A stretch of 64,000 nt of DNA from the NCBI GenBank assembly GCA_036386455.1, contig DASVVS010000119.1, positions 1-64,000 of the forward strand, read 5' to 3'. Numbering within the stretch: the stretch's first letter is position 1; each line of letters opens with the position of its first letter. The DNA comes from AC-37 sp036386455 (GTDB lineage: Bacteria; Actinomycetota; Thermoleophilia; Solirubrobacterales; Thermoleophilaceae). The notes beneath the pieces were generated by a model. That model was given only the letters and a program-made list of their open reading frames with translations. It searched no databases and was not told the origin of the DNA. Made by a program: the position numbers and the translations under genes. Shown here one piece after another: positions 21,255 through 30,304 of the stretch.

Positions 21255-21260
21255 GGCCCG

Positions 21261-23066
21261 GTGGACCTAGAGGGTGCTCTACAGCGGTATTTCGGCTTCG
21301 GCGAGTTCCGTCCCGGGCAGGGCGAGGCCTGCGCCGCCGCGGTCGCCGGGCGCGACGTGCTCGTGGTCATGCCCACCGGCTCGGGCAAGTCGGTCTGCTA
21401 CCAGCTCCCCGCGCTCCTGCGCGACGACCTCACCATCGTCGTCTCGCCGCTCGTGGCGCTGATGCAGGACCAGGTCGACGCGCTGCGGGCGCGCGGCCTC
21501 GGCGAGAGCGTGGCCGTGATCAACGCCCAGCAGGACTCCTCGGCCAACGCCGCGGCGCTCGAGGCCGCCCAGCGGGGCGAGCTGCGGCTGCTCTACGTGG
21601 CGCCCGAGCGGTTCTCCTCGCCGGGTTTCTTCGAGCGGCTGGCGCAGGCGCGGATCGGCCTGTTCGTGGTCGACGAGGCGCACTGCGTGTCGCAGTGGGG
21701 TCACGACTTCCGCCCCGACTACTTCCGGCTCGCCGCCGCGGCTCGCAAGCTCGGGGCCGCGGGCATCGTGGCCTCCACGGCCACCGCCACCCCGCAGGTC
21801 GCGGCCGACGTGGTGCGGCGGCTGGCCCTGCAGGACCCCGTCCGGGTCACGACGGGCTTCGACCGTCCCAACCTCGCCTTTGCGGTCGCGCGCCCGGCGC
21901 CGCACGAGAAGCGCGCGATGGTGGTCGAGGCGCTCCGGCGCGAGGGCGCGCTGCCCGCGATCGTCTACGCGGGCACCCGGGCCAGCTCGCAGGAGCTGGC
22001 CGCGGAGCTCACGGAGGCGCTGGGCGAGGAGGCGCTGCCCTACCACGCGGGGCTCGACCGCGACCGCCGCACCGCCGTGCAGCGGCGCTTCCTGCGCGAC
22101 GACGTCCGGGTGGTCGTCGCCACCAACGCCTTCGGCATGGGGGTGGACAAGCCGAACGTGCGCACGGTGCTGCACTCCAGCGTCCCGGCGTCGCTCGAGG
22201 CGTACTACCAGGAGGCGGGCCGCGCGGGCCGCGACGGCCAGCCCGCCCGCGCGCTGCTGCTCGCCGAGAACCGCGACAAGGCCCTGCACGTGCACTTCAT
22301 CCGGCGCGACGAGCTGAACGAGGACCAGCCCGAGAAGATCGTGGCCGCGCTCGAGCGCGACGCGATGTCCGACGGCGCGCTGCCCGGCATGTCCGAGCCG
22401 CGCTACGACATCGACGCCGGCGACCTCGCCGACGCCGCCCGCTGTCGCCGCGATCACGTCGCGGCGCTGATCGGGCACCTCGCGCGCGCGGGCGTGATCG
22501 TCCCGTCGCCGGCGCCGCCGGACCGCGTGGCCGGCCGCCTCGTCGCTCCGCTCGGCGGCCGCGAGCGCGCCCTTTGCCGCTCGTCGATCGCGGACGCCGG
22601 CCGGGCTCGCTGGCGCCAGTACCGCGAGGTCTGGGCGTATGTCGAGAGCGAGAGCTGCCGCCGGCGCACGATCCTGCGGCACTTCGGGGACGACTCCGAG
22701 CCGACCGCCGGCACGGGACCCGACGGCGCGCCGCTGCCGTGCTGCGACGCCTGCGGGGCGGCGGACCTGCTTCCCGAGCTGCCGCGGGTGGACACGCACG
22801 AGGCGATCGCCTCGCTCGACGACGCGATCCTGTCGGTGGCGCGCACGGCCAAGCCGGAGGTCGGGCGCACCACCTGCGCGGAGATCATCCACGGCGCCCG
22901 CACCAAGAAGATCGAGCGCAACAGCTACGACGGCCTGCCGGCCTACGCCACCGCGTCGCACATGCGCCGCGTCGACATCCTCGCGCGCGTGGACGAGCTG
23001 ATCGAGCAGAGGCGGCTCGAGACCTCGAAGGGGCCCTATCCGGTGCTCCGCGTCATAGCCGCGTGA
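21261..23066 (+). CDS. recQ: RecQ-family ATP-dependent DNA helicase
   Basis: 601 residues. 3'-5' DNA helicase for recombination and fork repair. Helicase motifs: Q-motif region FGEFRPGQ, Walker A PTGSGKS, DEAHCVSQWGHDFRP, SATATPQVAADV, and motif VI QEAGRAGRDG. The RecQ zinc-binding cysteines are present (ESC...CCDACG). The C-terminus continues with a winged-helix-like region but no clear HRDC. The GTGA overlap with purN puts a repair helicase first in a purine operon. Confidence 0.92.
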   Translation: MDLEGALQRYFGFGEFRPGQGEACAAAVAGRDVLVVMPTGSGKSVCYQLPALLRDDLTIVVSPLVALMQDQVDALRARGLGESVAVINAQQDSSANAAALEAAQRGELRLLYVAPERFSSPGFFERLAQARIGLFVVDEAHCVSQWGHDFRPDYFRLAAAARKLGAAGIVASTATATPQVAADVVRRLALQDPVRVTTGFDRPNLAFAVARPAPHEKRAMVVEALRREGALPAIVYAGTRASSQELAAELTEALGEEALPYHAGLDRDRRTAVQRRFLRDDVRVVVATNAFGMGVDKPNVRTVLHSSVPASLEAYYQEAGRAGRDGQPARALLLAENRDKALHVHFIRRDELNEDQPEKIVAALERDAMSDGALPGMSEPRYDIDAGDLADAARCRRDHVAALIGHLARAGVIVPSPAPPDRVAGRLVAPLGGRERALCRSSIADAGRARWRQYREVWAYVESESCRRRTILRHFGDDSEPTAGTGPDGAPLPCCDACGAADLLPELPRVDTHEAIASLDDAILSVARTAKPEVGRTTCAEIIHGARTKKIERNSYDGLPAYATASHMRRVDILARVDELIEQRRLETSKGPYPVLRVIAA

Positions 23067-23686
23067 GCATGCGCGTCGCGGTGCTGGTCTCGGGCGAGGG
23101 CTCGAACCTCCAGGCGCTGATCGACTCGGTGCACGCGGACGGAGCCGTCGAGATCGTGGGGGTGGCGTCGAACAACCCGGGCGCGTACGGCCTGCGGCGC
23201 GCGGCGTCGGCGGGGATCGCGACCGGGGTGTTCCCCACCGCCGAGTACACCGGCCGCGCCGACCGCGACGACGCTCTTGCCGCCTGGCTCGAGAGCCTCG
23301 ACGTCGGGCTGGTCGTGCTCGCCGGCTTCATGGAGCTGCTGGGGGAGGGGTTCGTGAGGCGCTTCGCGGGGCGGATCGTGAACGTGCACCCGTCGCTCCT
23401 GCCGGCCTTCCCGGGCGTGCGCGCGATCGAGCAGGCGCTCGACTACGGGGTGCGCGTGATGGGGGTGACGGTGCACTTCGTCGACGAGGGCGTCGACAGC
23501 GGGCCGATCATCCTGCAGGAGGCCTTCGACCCGGTCCCGTATGCTCGTGACATCGAGGCGGTGGAGACACGCGTCCACGAGATCGAGCACCGGCTGCTGC
23601 CCGAGGCCGTGCGCCTGATCGCGGCCGGACAGGTGAAGATCGATCCGGCCGAGCCGAGGCGCGTGAGGGTCGATGGGCACGACTGA
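23063..23686 (+). CDS. purN: Phosphoribosylglycinamide formyltransferase
   Basis: Transfers the formyl group of 10-formyl-THF to GAR. 207 residues: VAVLVSGEGSNLQALID, LAGFMELLGEGFV, the catalytic NVHPSLLPAFPG and the Asp-containing GVTVHFVDEGVDSGPII. The start is GTG 23063, overlapping the recQ stop (GTGA, the local habit), or ATG 23069 two codons later. The stop lies 14 bases inside purH. Confidence 0.95.
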   Translation: MSMRVAVLVSGEGSNLQALIDSVHADGAVEIVGVASNNPGAYGLRRAASAGIATGVFPTAEYTGRADRDDALAAWLESLDVGLVVLAGFMELLGEGFVRRFAGRIVNVHPSLLPAFPGVRAIEQALDYGVRVMGVTVHFVDEGVDSGPIILQEAFDPVPYARDIEAVETRVHEIEHRLLPEAVRLIAAGQVKIDPAEPRRVRVDGHD

Positions 23687-25262
23687 GGGCGCGGCCCGCG
23701 AGGTCGTCCAGCCGGGCGCGGTGCGCGTCCGCCGCGCGCTGCTCACGGTCTCCGACAAGCGCGGGCTGGTGGACTTCGCGAAGGGCCTGGCGGAGCTCGG
23801 CGTGGAGATCGTCTCGACCGGCGGGACGGCTCGCGAGCTCGAGAACGCGGGCATCGAGACCCGCGCGATCGACGACTACACCGGCTTCCCCGAGATCCTC
23901 GACGGGCGCGTCAAGACGCTGAATCCGCGTATCTACGCGGGACTGCTCGCGGTCCGGTCGAAGCCCGAGCACGTGGCCACGCTCGGCGAGCAGGAGATCG
24001 AGCCGATCGACCTCGTCTGCGTGAACCTCTACCCGTTCGAGCGCACGGCCGCGGCCCGCGGCGCCTCCGTCGAGGAGATCGTGGAGAACATCGACATCGG
24101 CGGGCCCACGCTGATCCGCGCGGCGGCCAAGAACCACGGCTTCGCCGCGGTGGTCACGAGCCCGGAGAGCTACGACGCGGTGCTCGAGGAGCTGCGGATG
24201 AGCGACGGCCTGCTCTCGGAGCAGACGCGCGAGGCGCTGGCGATGGACGCCTTCGGCTACACCGCCCGCTACGACGCGGCGATCGCGCGCTGGTTCTCCG
24301 AGCGCGAGGACGACTTCCCGGCGCTCTACCCGCGCGTCTACGAGAAGGTGCTCGACCTCCCGTACGGCGAGAACCCGCACCAGCGCGCCGCCTACTACGC
24401 GCAGGCGAACGCCCGCACGCACCTGCTGTCGATGGTGTCGAAGCTGCACGGCAAGGAGCTGTCGTTCAACAACCTGCTCGACCTCGACTCGGCGCGCCGG
24501 CTCGCGCACGAGTTCGAGGTGCCGGCGGCGGTGATCGTCAAGCACAACAACCCGTGCGGCGCGGCGGTGGGCAGCACGCCGCTGGAGGCGTTCGAGAAGG
24601 CGCTCGCGTGCGATCCGGTGAGCGCCTTCGGCGGGGTCTTCTGCTTCAACCGCGCGATCGGCGTGGACGTGGCGGAGCGGCTCAACTCGATGTTCGTCGA
24701 GGTCGTGATGACCAAGGGCTACGAGGAGGGCGCTCTCGACGTGCTCTGCCAGAAGGAGAACGTGCGCGTGCTGCACGACGCCGAGCGCCGCCGCGAGCCC
24801 ACCTCGGACCGGGACATGCGGCGCGTGCGTGGCGGCCTGCTGGTGCAGGACCGCGACGAGGACGTGGAGATGCGCGACGAGATGCAGGTCGTCACCGAGC
24901 GGCACCCGAGCGAGCAGGAGTGGGGCGAGATGCTGTTCGCCTGGAAGGTCTGCAAGCACGTGCGCTCGAACGCGATCGTGCTGTCGAAGGACCTGGCCTC
25001 GGTGGGAGTGGGCGCGGGGCAGATGAGCCGCGTCGACTCGGTGCGGCTCGCTGTCGACAAGGCTCAGTGCCCGCTCCAGGGTGCGGCGCTCGCCTCCGAC
25101 GCGTTCTTCCCCTTCGCCGACGGGCCGCAGGTGGCGATCGAGGCGGGCATCACGTCGATCATCCAGCCGGGCGGCTCGAAGCGCGACGAAGAGGTGATCG
25201 CCGCCTGCGACGAGGCCGGCGTCGCGATGGTCTTCGCCGCACGCCGGCACTTCAGGCACTGA
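23673..25262 (+). CDS. purH: Bifunctional AICAR transformylase/IMP cyclohydrolase
   Basis: Last two steps to IMP. 529 residues. The N-terminal IMP cyclohydrolase (MGS-like) domain has RALLTVSDKRGLVDFAKGL and STGGTARELENAG; the transformylase half has VIVKHNNPCGAA with the catalytic Lys-His, AFGG and GAGQMSRVDS. The ATG start overlaps purN. The stop TGA is overlapped by a possible CTG start of the next gene. Complete and typical. Confidence 0.96.
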   Translation: MGTTEGAAREVVQPGAVRVRRALLTVSDKRGLVDFAKGLAELGVEIVSTGGTARELENAGIETRAIDDYTGFPEILDGRVKTLNPRIYAGLLAVRSKPEHVATLGEQEIEPIDLVCVNLYPFERTAAARGASVEEIVENIDIGGPTLIRAAAKNHGFAAVVTSPESYDAVLEELRMSDGLLSEQTREALAMDAFGYTARYDAAIARWFSEREDDFPALYPRVYEKVLDLPYGENPHQRAAYYAQANARTHLLSMVSKLHGKELSFNNLLDLDSARRLAHEFEVPAAVIVKHNNPCGAAVGSTPLEAFEKALACDPVSAFGGVFCFNRAIGVDVAERLNSMFVEVVMTKGYEEGALDVLCQKENVRVLHDAERRREPTSDRDMRRVRGGLLVQDRDEDVEMRDEMQVVTERHPSEQEWGEMLFAWKVCKHVRSNAIVLSKDLASVGVGAGQMSRVDSVRLAVDKAQCPLQGAALASDAFFPFADGPQVAIEAGITSIIQPGGSKRDEEVIAACDEAGVAMVFAARRHFRH

Positions 25263-25993
25263 GCCCGCGCAACCTCGCACGGCGCGCGATTCCCGCACTC
25301 CGCCGGCGGGCGCGGCTGCTGACCTACGCGGGCCGCTCGGTGGAGTGTCCGTGCTGCCAGCGTCGCTTCCGCACGTTCATGCGGCCGGACCCGAACCTGC
25401 TGAACGCGGTCTGTCCGTGGTGCGGCAGCCACGTGCGCCACCGGGCGCTCTGGATCTACCTGGAGCGGCGAACGGACCTGCTGACCAAGCCGACCCGCCT
25501 GCTCCACCTCGCACCCGAGCACGTGATCGCCGAGCGTCTGCGCGCGCTGCCCCACATCGACTACCTGAGCGCCGACCTCGAGGAGCCGGCGATGGAGAAC
25601 TGGGACCTGACGGACGTCCCGCACCCCGGCGACTCGTTCGACGCGATCGTCTGCAGCCACGTGCTCGAGCACGTGCCCGACGACCGCGCGGCCATGCGCG
25701 AGCTGAGCCGCATCCTGCGCCCGGGCGGCTGGGCGATCGTGCAGGTCCCGATCGACTACGAGCGCGCGGAGACGCTCGAGGACCCCGCGATCCAGTCACC
25801 CGCCGACCGCGAGTGCGCCTACTGGCAGGCCGACCACATGCGCCTCTACGCGAACGACTTCCCGGACCGCCTGCGCTCGGAGGGCCTCGACGTGACCGTC
25901 GACAGCTACCTACGCACCCTGCCCCAAGACGAGATCGACCGCTTCGGCCTGATCTCGCTGGAGGACATCTACGTGTGCCGCAAGGGCGGCTGA
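25259..25993 (+). CDS. SAM-dependent methyltransferase with N-terminal zinc ribbon
   Basis: Up to 244 residues. A Cys-rich N-terminus (CPCCQRRF ... CPWCGSHVRHRALWIYL) probably binds zinc. It is followed by a class I methyltransferase core: LLHLAPEHVIAERL, DYLSADLE, and DAIVCSHVLEHVPDDRAAMRELSRILRPGGW. Substrate unknown. Start: relatives have 20-30 residues before the first Cys pair, and the only candidate giving this is CTG 25259, which overlaps the purH stop as CTGA. The standard alternative is GTG 25340, right at the zinc ribbon (217 residues). Confidence 0.82.
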   Translation: MSPRNLARRAIPALRRRARLLTYAGRSVECPCCQRRFRTFMRPDPNLLNAVCPWCGSHVRHRALWIYLERRTDLLTKPTRLLHLAPEHVIAERLRALPHIDYLSADLEEPAMENWDLTDVPHPGDSFDAIVCSHVLEHVPDDRAAMRELSRILRPGGWAIVQVPIDYERAETLEDPAIQSPADRECAYWQADHMRLYANDFPDRLRSEGLDVTVDSYLRTLPQDEIDRFGLISLEDIYVCRKGG

Positions 25994-25998
25994 TCCAG

Positions 25999-26072
25999 TA
26001 CCCCCGCCCGGACTCGAACCGGGATCGCATCGCTTAAAAGGCGAGCACTCTGAGCCATTGAGCTACGGGGGC
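25999..26072 (-). tRNA. tRNA-Lys (TTT)
   Basis: 74 bases forming a complete cloverleaf: 7-bp acceptor (with a G-U end pair), D-arm GCTC/GAGT, anticodon loop CTTTTAA giving TTT, and T-arm CCCGG-TTCGAGT-CCGGG. The outermost anticodon-stem pair is C-T. The 3' CCA is not encoded. Its 5' end overlaps the last 10 bases of the same-strand HNH-like gene. Confidence 0.95.
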
Positions 26073-26788
26073 GGAGGCGCCGACATTAACGCCCGTGACC
26101 GGCACCACGCACGCGCTTCGCAGGTGCGCCTCCGGTCGCAGTTGACGCAGCGAATCTCGCACTGGGCGATCTCCCTCTCGATCACCGCGCGCGAGCAGCC
26201 GTCGTGGACCAGGGTCATCACCGTGTTGCGCTTCTCGCCGACGTGATCGTGCTCGAGCACCAGCGCGTCCTGCAGACCGCAGTCCACGCAGCGCGCCTCG
26301 GCGAGCTGCCCGTAGATCCAGCGCAGGTTGCGATCGATGAACGGCTTGCGGTGCAGCGGCTCGTCACCGTCCAGGCGCAGGCGCTTCCAGCCGGCGCGGC
26401 GGGCGGTGCGCCGCCGGTGGCAGTTCGCGCACACGACCTCACAGCGGCGGAGCTCGTCCACCAATACCTCCACCCTCACGCCCCTCCTGACGAGCTGCGA
26501 GACGTACCGGTCTCGGGGCAGGATGTGATCGAACTCGAGCACGCGCAGATCCATCTCGCCGCAATCGGTGCACGGGTGGGTGCGCAGATGGTCAGAGACG
26601 ATGCCGCGCAGGCGGGCCTTTCGGCGCCGCAGCGAACTCGCCGCCTGGTGCCGGTGGACGTCACCGCGCTGGCGGAAGTAGATGCGAAAGCACTCGCGGC
26701 ACCAGTGCTGGGTCCCGCCGCGGTAGCGGTTGAAGGCGCTGAGCGGAAGCTCCAGACCGCATCGTCCGCATCGCTTCATATCGAACAC
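26063..26788 (-). CDS. Tandem HNH-like zinc protein
   Basis: 241 residues from GTG 26788 (or 238 from ATG 26779). An N-terminal zinc knuckle (KRCGRCG ... HWCRECF) is followed by two similar modules. Module 1: CTDCG ... LEFDHILP ... CEVVCANCHRRRT. Module 2: CVDCG ... LEHDHVGE ... CEIRCVNCDRRRT. Each looks like an HNH nuclease (DH plus CxxCxH). In module 2 the final His is Asp, so that site may be degenerate. The 3' end runs 10 bases into tRNA-Lys on the same strand, so tRNA processing would cut this message. DNA-nicking activity is inferred, not shown. Confidence 0.72.
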   Translation of the reverse strand: MFDMKRCGRCGLELPLSAFNRYRGGTQHWCRECFRIYFRQRGDVHRHQAASSLRRRKARLRGIVSDHLRTHPCTDCGEMDLRVLEFDHILPRDRYVSQLVRRGVRVEVLVDELRRCEVVCANCHRRRTARRAGWKRLRLDGDEPLHRKPFIDRNLRWIYGQLAEARCVDCGLQDALVLEHDHVGEKRNTVMTLVHDGCSRAVIEREIAQCEIRCVNCDRRRTCEARAWCRSRALMSAPPPP

Positions 26789-26805
26789 ATGTTCGCATGA
26801 AGCCC

Positions 26806-26820
26806 GGACGTTAAGCGTCC
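26806..26820. promoter_or_regulatory. Dyad GGACG-TTAAG-CGTCC
   Basis: A 5-bp-arm inverted repeat in the 137-base region between the divergent HNH-like gene and the calcium-binding protein gene. It could be an operator for either. The rest of that region shows no clear promoter motif. Confidence 0.25.
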
Positions 26821-26925
26821 GTTGGCAACCTTGCGGTCGGGGGCGACCGCGACTAGGTTGAAGCGACGCGCGCCGCGTGCGGGAGCCCGATCGCGCGCGC
26901 GAACCCCTCCCCGGACTCGCAGACA

Positions 26926-29900
26926 GTGACCCATCGCCGCAGAGAGTGCCTCGTCCTCAGGGCTGCCCTGACGGCTGCGCTCGTCCTGCTCGCCCTCCCG
27001 GGTATCGCGAGTGCCGGCAGCGTCCAGCTCGACGGCACGACCCTGCGTTACACGGGCGACCCGGGCACGAACGCCGTCGCGATCACCTACGCCGCCGGCA
27101 GCTACACCGTCACCGACAGCGCCGGCGTGACGCCCACGCTCCCGTGCACCACCCCGCTGTTCGGCGACGGCACGAGCGCGGAGTGCCCCGACCTCGCGGT
27201 GAGCCACATCGACGTCGACACCCTCGACGGCACGAACTCCGTCACGCTCGACGAGTCGATCCCGGACACGGTCACGGCGACGGTGGACGGCGGGGCGAAC
27301 GGCGACACCTTCACCGGGCAGGCGGCGGCCGAGACCTTCAACGGCGGTGCCGACGTGGACACCGCGAACGCGGGCGGCGGGGCTGACACCCTGGGTGGCG
27401 ACGCCGGGAACGACGTCCTGAACGGCGGCGACGGCGGCGACACGATCCAGGGAGGTGCCGACGACGACGACCTGTCCGGCGAGGCCGGCGACGACACGCT
27501 CGACGGCGACGCGGGCGCCGACCAGCTCGAGGGCGGCGCCGACACCGACACGGTCGAGTACTTCGACCGGCCGGACACCGAGCCCCTGGAGGTCACCTTC
27601 GACGCCGGCACGCAGATCGCCAACGACGGCGGCGCCACGGACACCAGCGGCAACCTGAAGGATCTGGTCTTCGCCGATGTGGAGCGCGTCTTCGCGGGCG
27701 CCGGGGACGACACCGTCCGCGACCTCACCACTGATGTGCAGCGCGGCCACTTCTTCCTGGGCCGCGGGGGCGACGACGACCTCTCCGGCGGCGGTGGCGC
27801 GGACCTCCTCGACGGCGGCGCGGACGACGACGTCCTCAACGGCGAGCTGCCCGGCGCCACCGCAGCCACGGCCGGCGACAGGCTGGTCGGCGGGGACGGC
27901 GAGGACACCGCCGACTACGGCAGCCGTGCCCAGAACCTCACGATCGACCTCGCGGAGCTGAACGTCGACGACGGGGCCGAGGGCGAGGGAGACGCGGTCA
28001 CGGCCACCGTCGAGCACGTCCTCGGCGGCTCGGGCGACGACGAGGTCGACGCGCGCAGCGTGACCACGGACAACGAGCTCGCCGGCAACGGCGGCGCCGA
28101 CACGCTCCGCGGCGGCGACGGCGCGGACACCCTCGGCGGCGGGCCCGGGAACGACCCCGAGCTGTCGGGTGACGGGGGCGTCGACGCCCTCAACGGCGGG
28201 ACCGGCAACGACACGCTCTCCGGCGGCGGGGACGGCGACACCCTCCACGGCGACGAGGACGACGACGTCCTGTGGGGCGAGGACCCGGCGAGCACCGCGG
28301 TGAGCGCCGGCGACGACCTGCACGGCGACGGCGGGACCGATCGCGCCGAGTACTCCAACCGCCCAGCCGCCGTGGACGTGGACCTCGACAACGACGCCGA
28401 CGACGGCGACGGCAACGCGTCGCCCGAGGAGAACGACAACGTCCGCGACACGGTCGAGGACGTGGCCGGCGGCGCCGGCGGCGACAGCCTCACAGGCGAC
28501 GGCGACGCGAACTTCCTGTCCGGCAACGGCGGCGACGACGCGCTCGACGGAGCCGGGGGCGGCGACGACCTCAGCGGCGGCGCCCACGTGCAGGGCGACA
28601 CCGCGACGTACGCGGGCCGCACGGCGGGAGTGACGGTCGACATCGACGGCAGCGCCTCGAACCGCGCCGCCGCCCCGAACGACGACGGCGACGCCACCGA
28701 CGGCGCCGCGGGCGCCCGCGACAGCGTCCTCGACGACGTGGAGAACCTCATCGGCGGCGACGGCGGCGACACGCTCACCGGCGACGGCGACGCCAACCGG
28801 ATCGAGGCCGGACCGGGTGCCGACGACCTCACCGGCGGCGGCGGCGTCGACGCGCTGTTCGGCGGTGACGAGGACGACGAGATCTTCGCGCAGGACGGCG
28901 TGGCCGAGCCCGACATCGACTGCGGCGGCGGCACGGGCGACAGCGCGACGATCGACGAGGGCGACAAGCCCGCCGAGGGCTGCGAGATCGTCATCGACCC
29001 CGACGGCGACGACGACGGCCTGCCGAACGGCGACGACAACTGCCCGAACGCCCCGAACCCCGGCCAGGAGAACACCGACGCGGCCAACGACGGCGGCGAC
29101 GCCTGCGACGCCGACGACGACGACGACCAGGACCCCGACGGCGAGGACAACTGCCCGCTCACCTCCAACGCGGATCAGGCCAACGCCGACGGCGACACCC
29201 AGGGCGACGCCTGCGACTCCGACGACGACGACGACGGCGTGGCCGACAGCGTGCCCGACAACTGCCGTACGACCGCGAACCCGGGCCAGCAGGACACCGA
29301 CACGGACGGTGTGGGCGACGCCTGCGAGGCCGGCGGCGACATCGACAAGGACGGCGTGGGCGCGACCGACAACTGCCCGAGCACCCCCAACAACGACCAG
29401 ACCGACACCGACCGCGACGGAGCCGGCGACGCCTGCGACGGCGACGACGACGAGGACGGCATCACGGACGGCGACGACAACTGCCGCCTGGTCGCCAACC
29501 CGGGCAAGCCCGACCTCGACGGGGACGGCTTCGGCGACGCGTGCGACCCGGACGTCGACGGCGACCAGCTCGGCAACGGCAACGACAACTGCCCGGCGGC
29601 CGCCAACCCCGACCAGACGAACACGGACGGCGAGGGCGAGGGCGACGAGTGCGACGCCGACGACGACAACGACTTCGCCCCGGACGACCGCGACGCCTTC
29701 CCCAAGGACCGGACCCGCCACGAGCCGGTCCCCGTCCCCACGAACGGCAACGACGTGCTGAACGGCTCGCGGCTGGCGGACACGATCTGCGGCCTCGGCG
29801 GCAGCGACGTGATCAACGGCCTCCAGGGCGACGACAGCCTCTTCGGCGACTCGTGCGACGCCAGCCAGAAGATCGTCGCCGGACAGGCCGCCCCGGCCGG

Positions 29901-30303
29901 CGGCAACGACCGGCTGACCGGGGCCGAGGGCAACGACAACCTCTTCGGCGGAGCCGGCAAGGACAAGCTCAGCGGCGGCCTGGGCAACGACAACCTCTTC
30001 GGCGGCGCCGGCAACGACAGCCTGAGCGGCTCCGACGGCAACGACGTGCTGCTGGGCGACGCCGGCAACGACACGCTCTCGGGCGGAGCCGGCAACGACA
30101 CGCTCCAGGGCGGCCCCGGGAACGACAACGTGAACGCGGGCCAGGGCAAGAACACGGTCTTCGGCGGAAGCGGCAACGACGTGCTGAACTCGGTCAACGG
30201 CCGCAAGGACACCGTGGACTGCGGCAAGGGCCGCGACCGGCTGCGCGCGGATCGCACCGACAAGGTCCGCCGGGGCTGCGAGCGCGTTCTGCGCGCGAAG
30301 TAA
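26926..30303 (+). CDS. Large secreted RTX-like / thrombospondin type 3 repeat protein
   Basis: 1,125 residues starting with a signal peptide (LTAALVLLALPGIASAG). Residues about 110-680 and 940-1,090 are full of Gly/Asp nonapeptides of the GGxGxDxLx type (hemolysin-type calcium-binding beta-rolls). Residues about 685-930 are thrombospondin type 3-like units (DNCPxxxNPxQxDxDxDGxGDACD). Together they should bind many calcium ions outside the cell and fold only after export. The last 40 residues are basic with two Cys. No T1SS signal or protease/lipase domain is seen. The long open frames on the other strand are composition shadows. GTG 26926 is the start that includes the whole signal peptide. 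Confidence 0.85.
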   Translation: MTHRRRECLVLRAALTAALVLLALPGIASAGSVQLDGTTLRYTGDPGTNAVAITYAAGSYTVTDSAGVTPTLPCTTPLFGDGTSAECPDLAVSHIDVDTLDGTNSVTLDESIPDTVTATVDGGANGDTFTGQAAAETFNGGADVDTANAGGGADTLGGDAGNDVLNGGDGGDTIQGGADDDDLSGEAGDDTLDGDAGADQLEGGADTDTVEYFDRPDTEPLEVTFDAGTQIANDGGATDTSGNLKDLVFADVERVFAGAGDDTVRDLTTDVQRGHFFLGRGGDDDLSGGGGADLLDGGADDDVLNGELPGATAATAGDRLVGGDGEDTADYGSRAQNLTIDLAELNVDDGAEGEGDAVTATVEHVLGGSGDDEVDARSVTTDNELAGNGGADTLRGGDGADTLGGGPGNDPELSGDGGVDALNGGTGNDTLSGGGDGDTLHGDEDDDVLWGEDPASTAVSAGDDLHGDGGTDRAEYSNRPAAVDVDLDNDADDGDGNASPEENDNVRDTVEDVAGGAGGDSLTGDGDANFLSGNGGDDALDGAGGGDDLSGGAHVQGDTATYAGRTAGVTVDIDGSASNRAAAPNDDGDATDGAAGARDSVLDDVENLIGGDGGDTLTGDGDANRIEAGPGADDLTGGGGVDALFGGDEDDEIFAQDGVAEPDIDCGGGTGDSATIDEGDKPAEGCEIVIDPDGDDDGLPNGDDNCPNAPNPGQENTDAANDGGDACDADDDDDQDPDGEDNCPLTSNADQANADGDTQGDACDSDDDDDGVADSVPDNCRTTANPGQQDTDTDGVGDACEAGGDIDKDGVGATDNCPSTPNNDQTDTDRDGAGDACDGDDDEDGITDGDDNCRLVANPGKPDLDGDGFGDACDPDVDGDQLGNGNDNCPAAANPDQTNTDGEGEGDECDADDDNDFAPDDRDAFPKDRTRHEPVPVPTNGNDVLNGSRLADTICGLGGSDVINGLQGDDSLFGDSCDASQKIVAGQAAPAGGNDRLTGAEGNDNLFGGAGKDKLSGGLGNDNLFGGAGNDSLSGSDGNDVLLGDAGNDTLSGGAGNDTLQGGPGNDNVNAGQGKNTVFGGSGNDVLNSVNGRKDTVDCGKGRDRLRADRTDKVRRGCERVLRAK

Positions 30304-30304
30304 C

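Noticed and set aside
27300..30200. CRISPR-like or satellite DNA repeat
   Set aside because: The periodic GGCGGC/GACGAC DNA is explained by RTX and TSP3 peptide repeats in frame; spacing and sequence vary as coding repeats do, and there are no identical repeat-spacer units.
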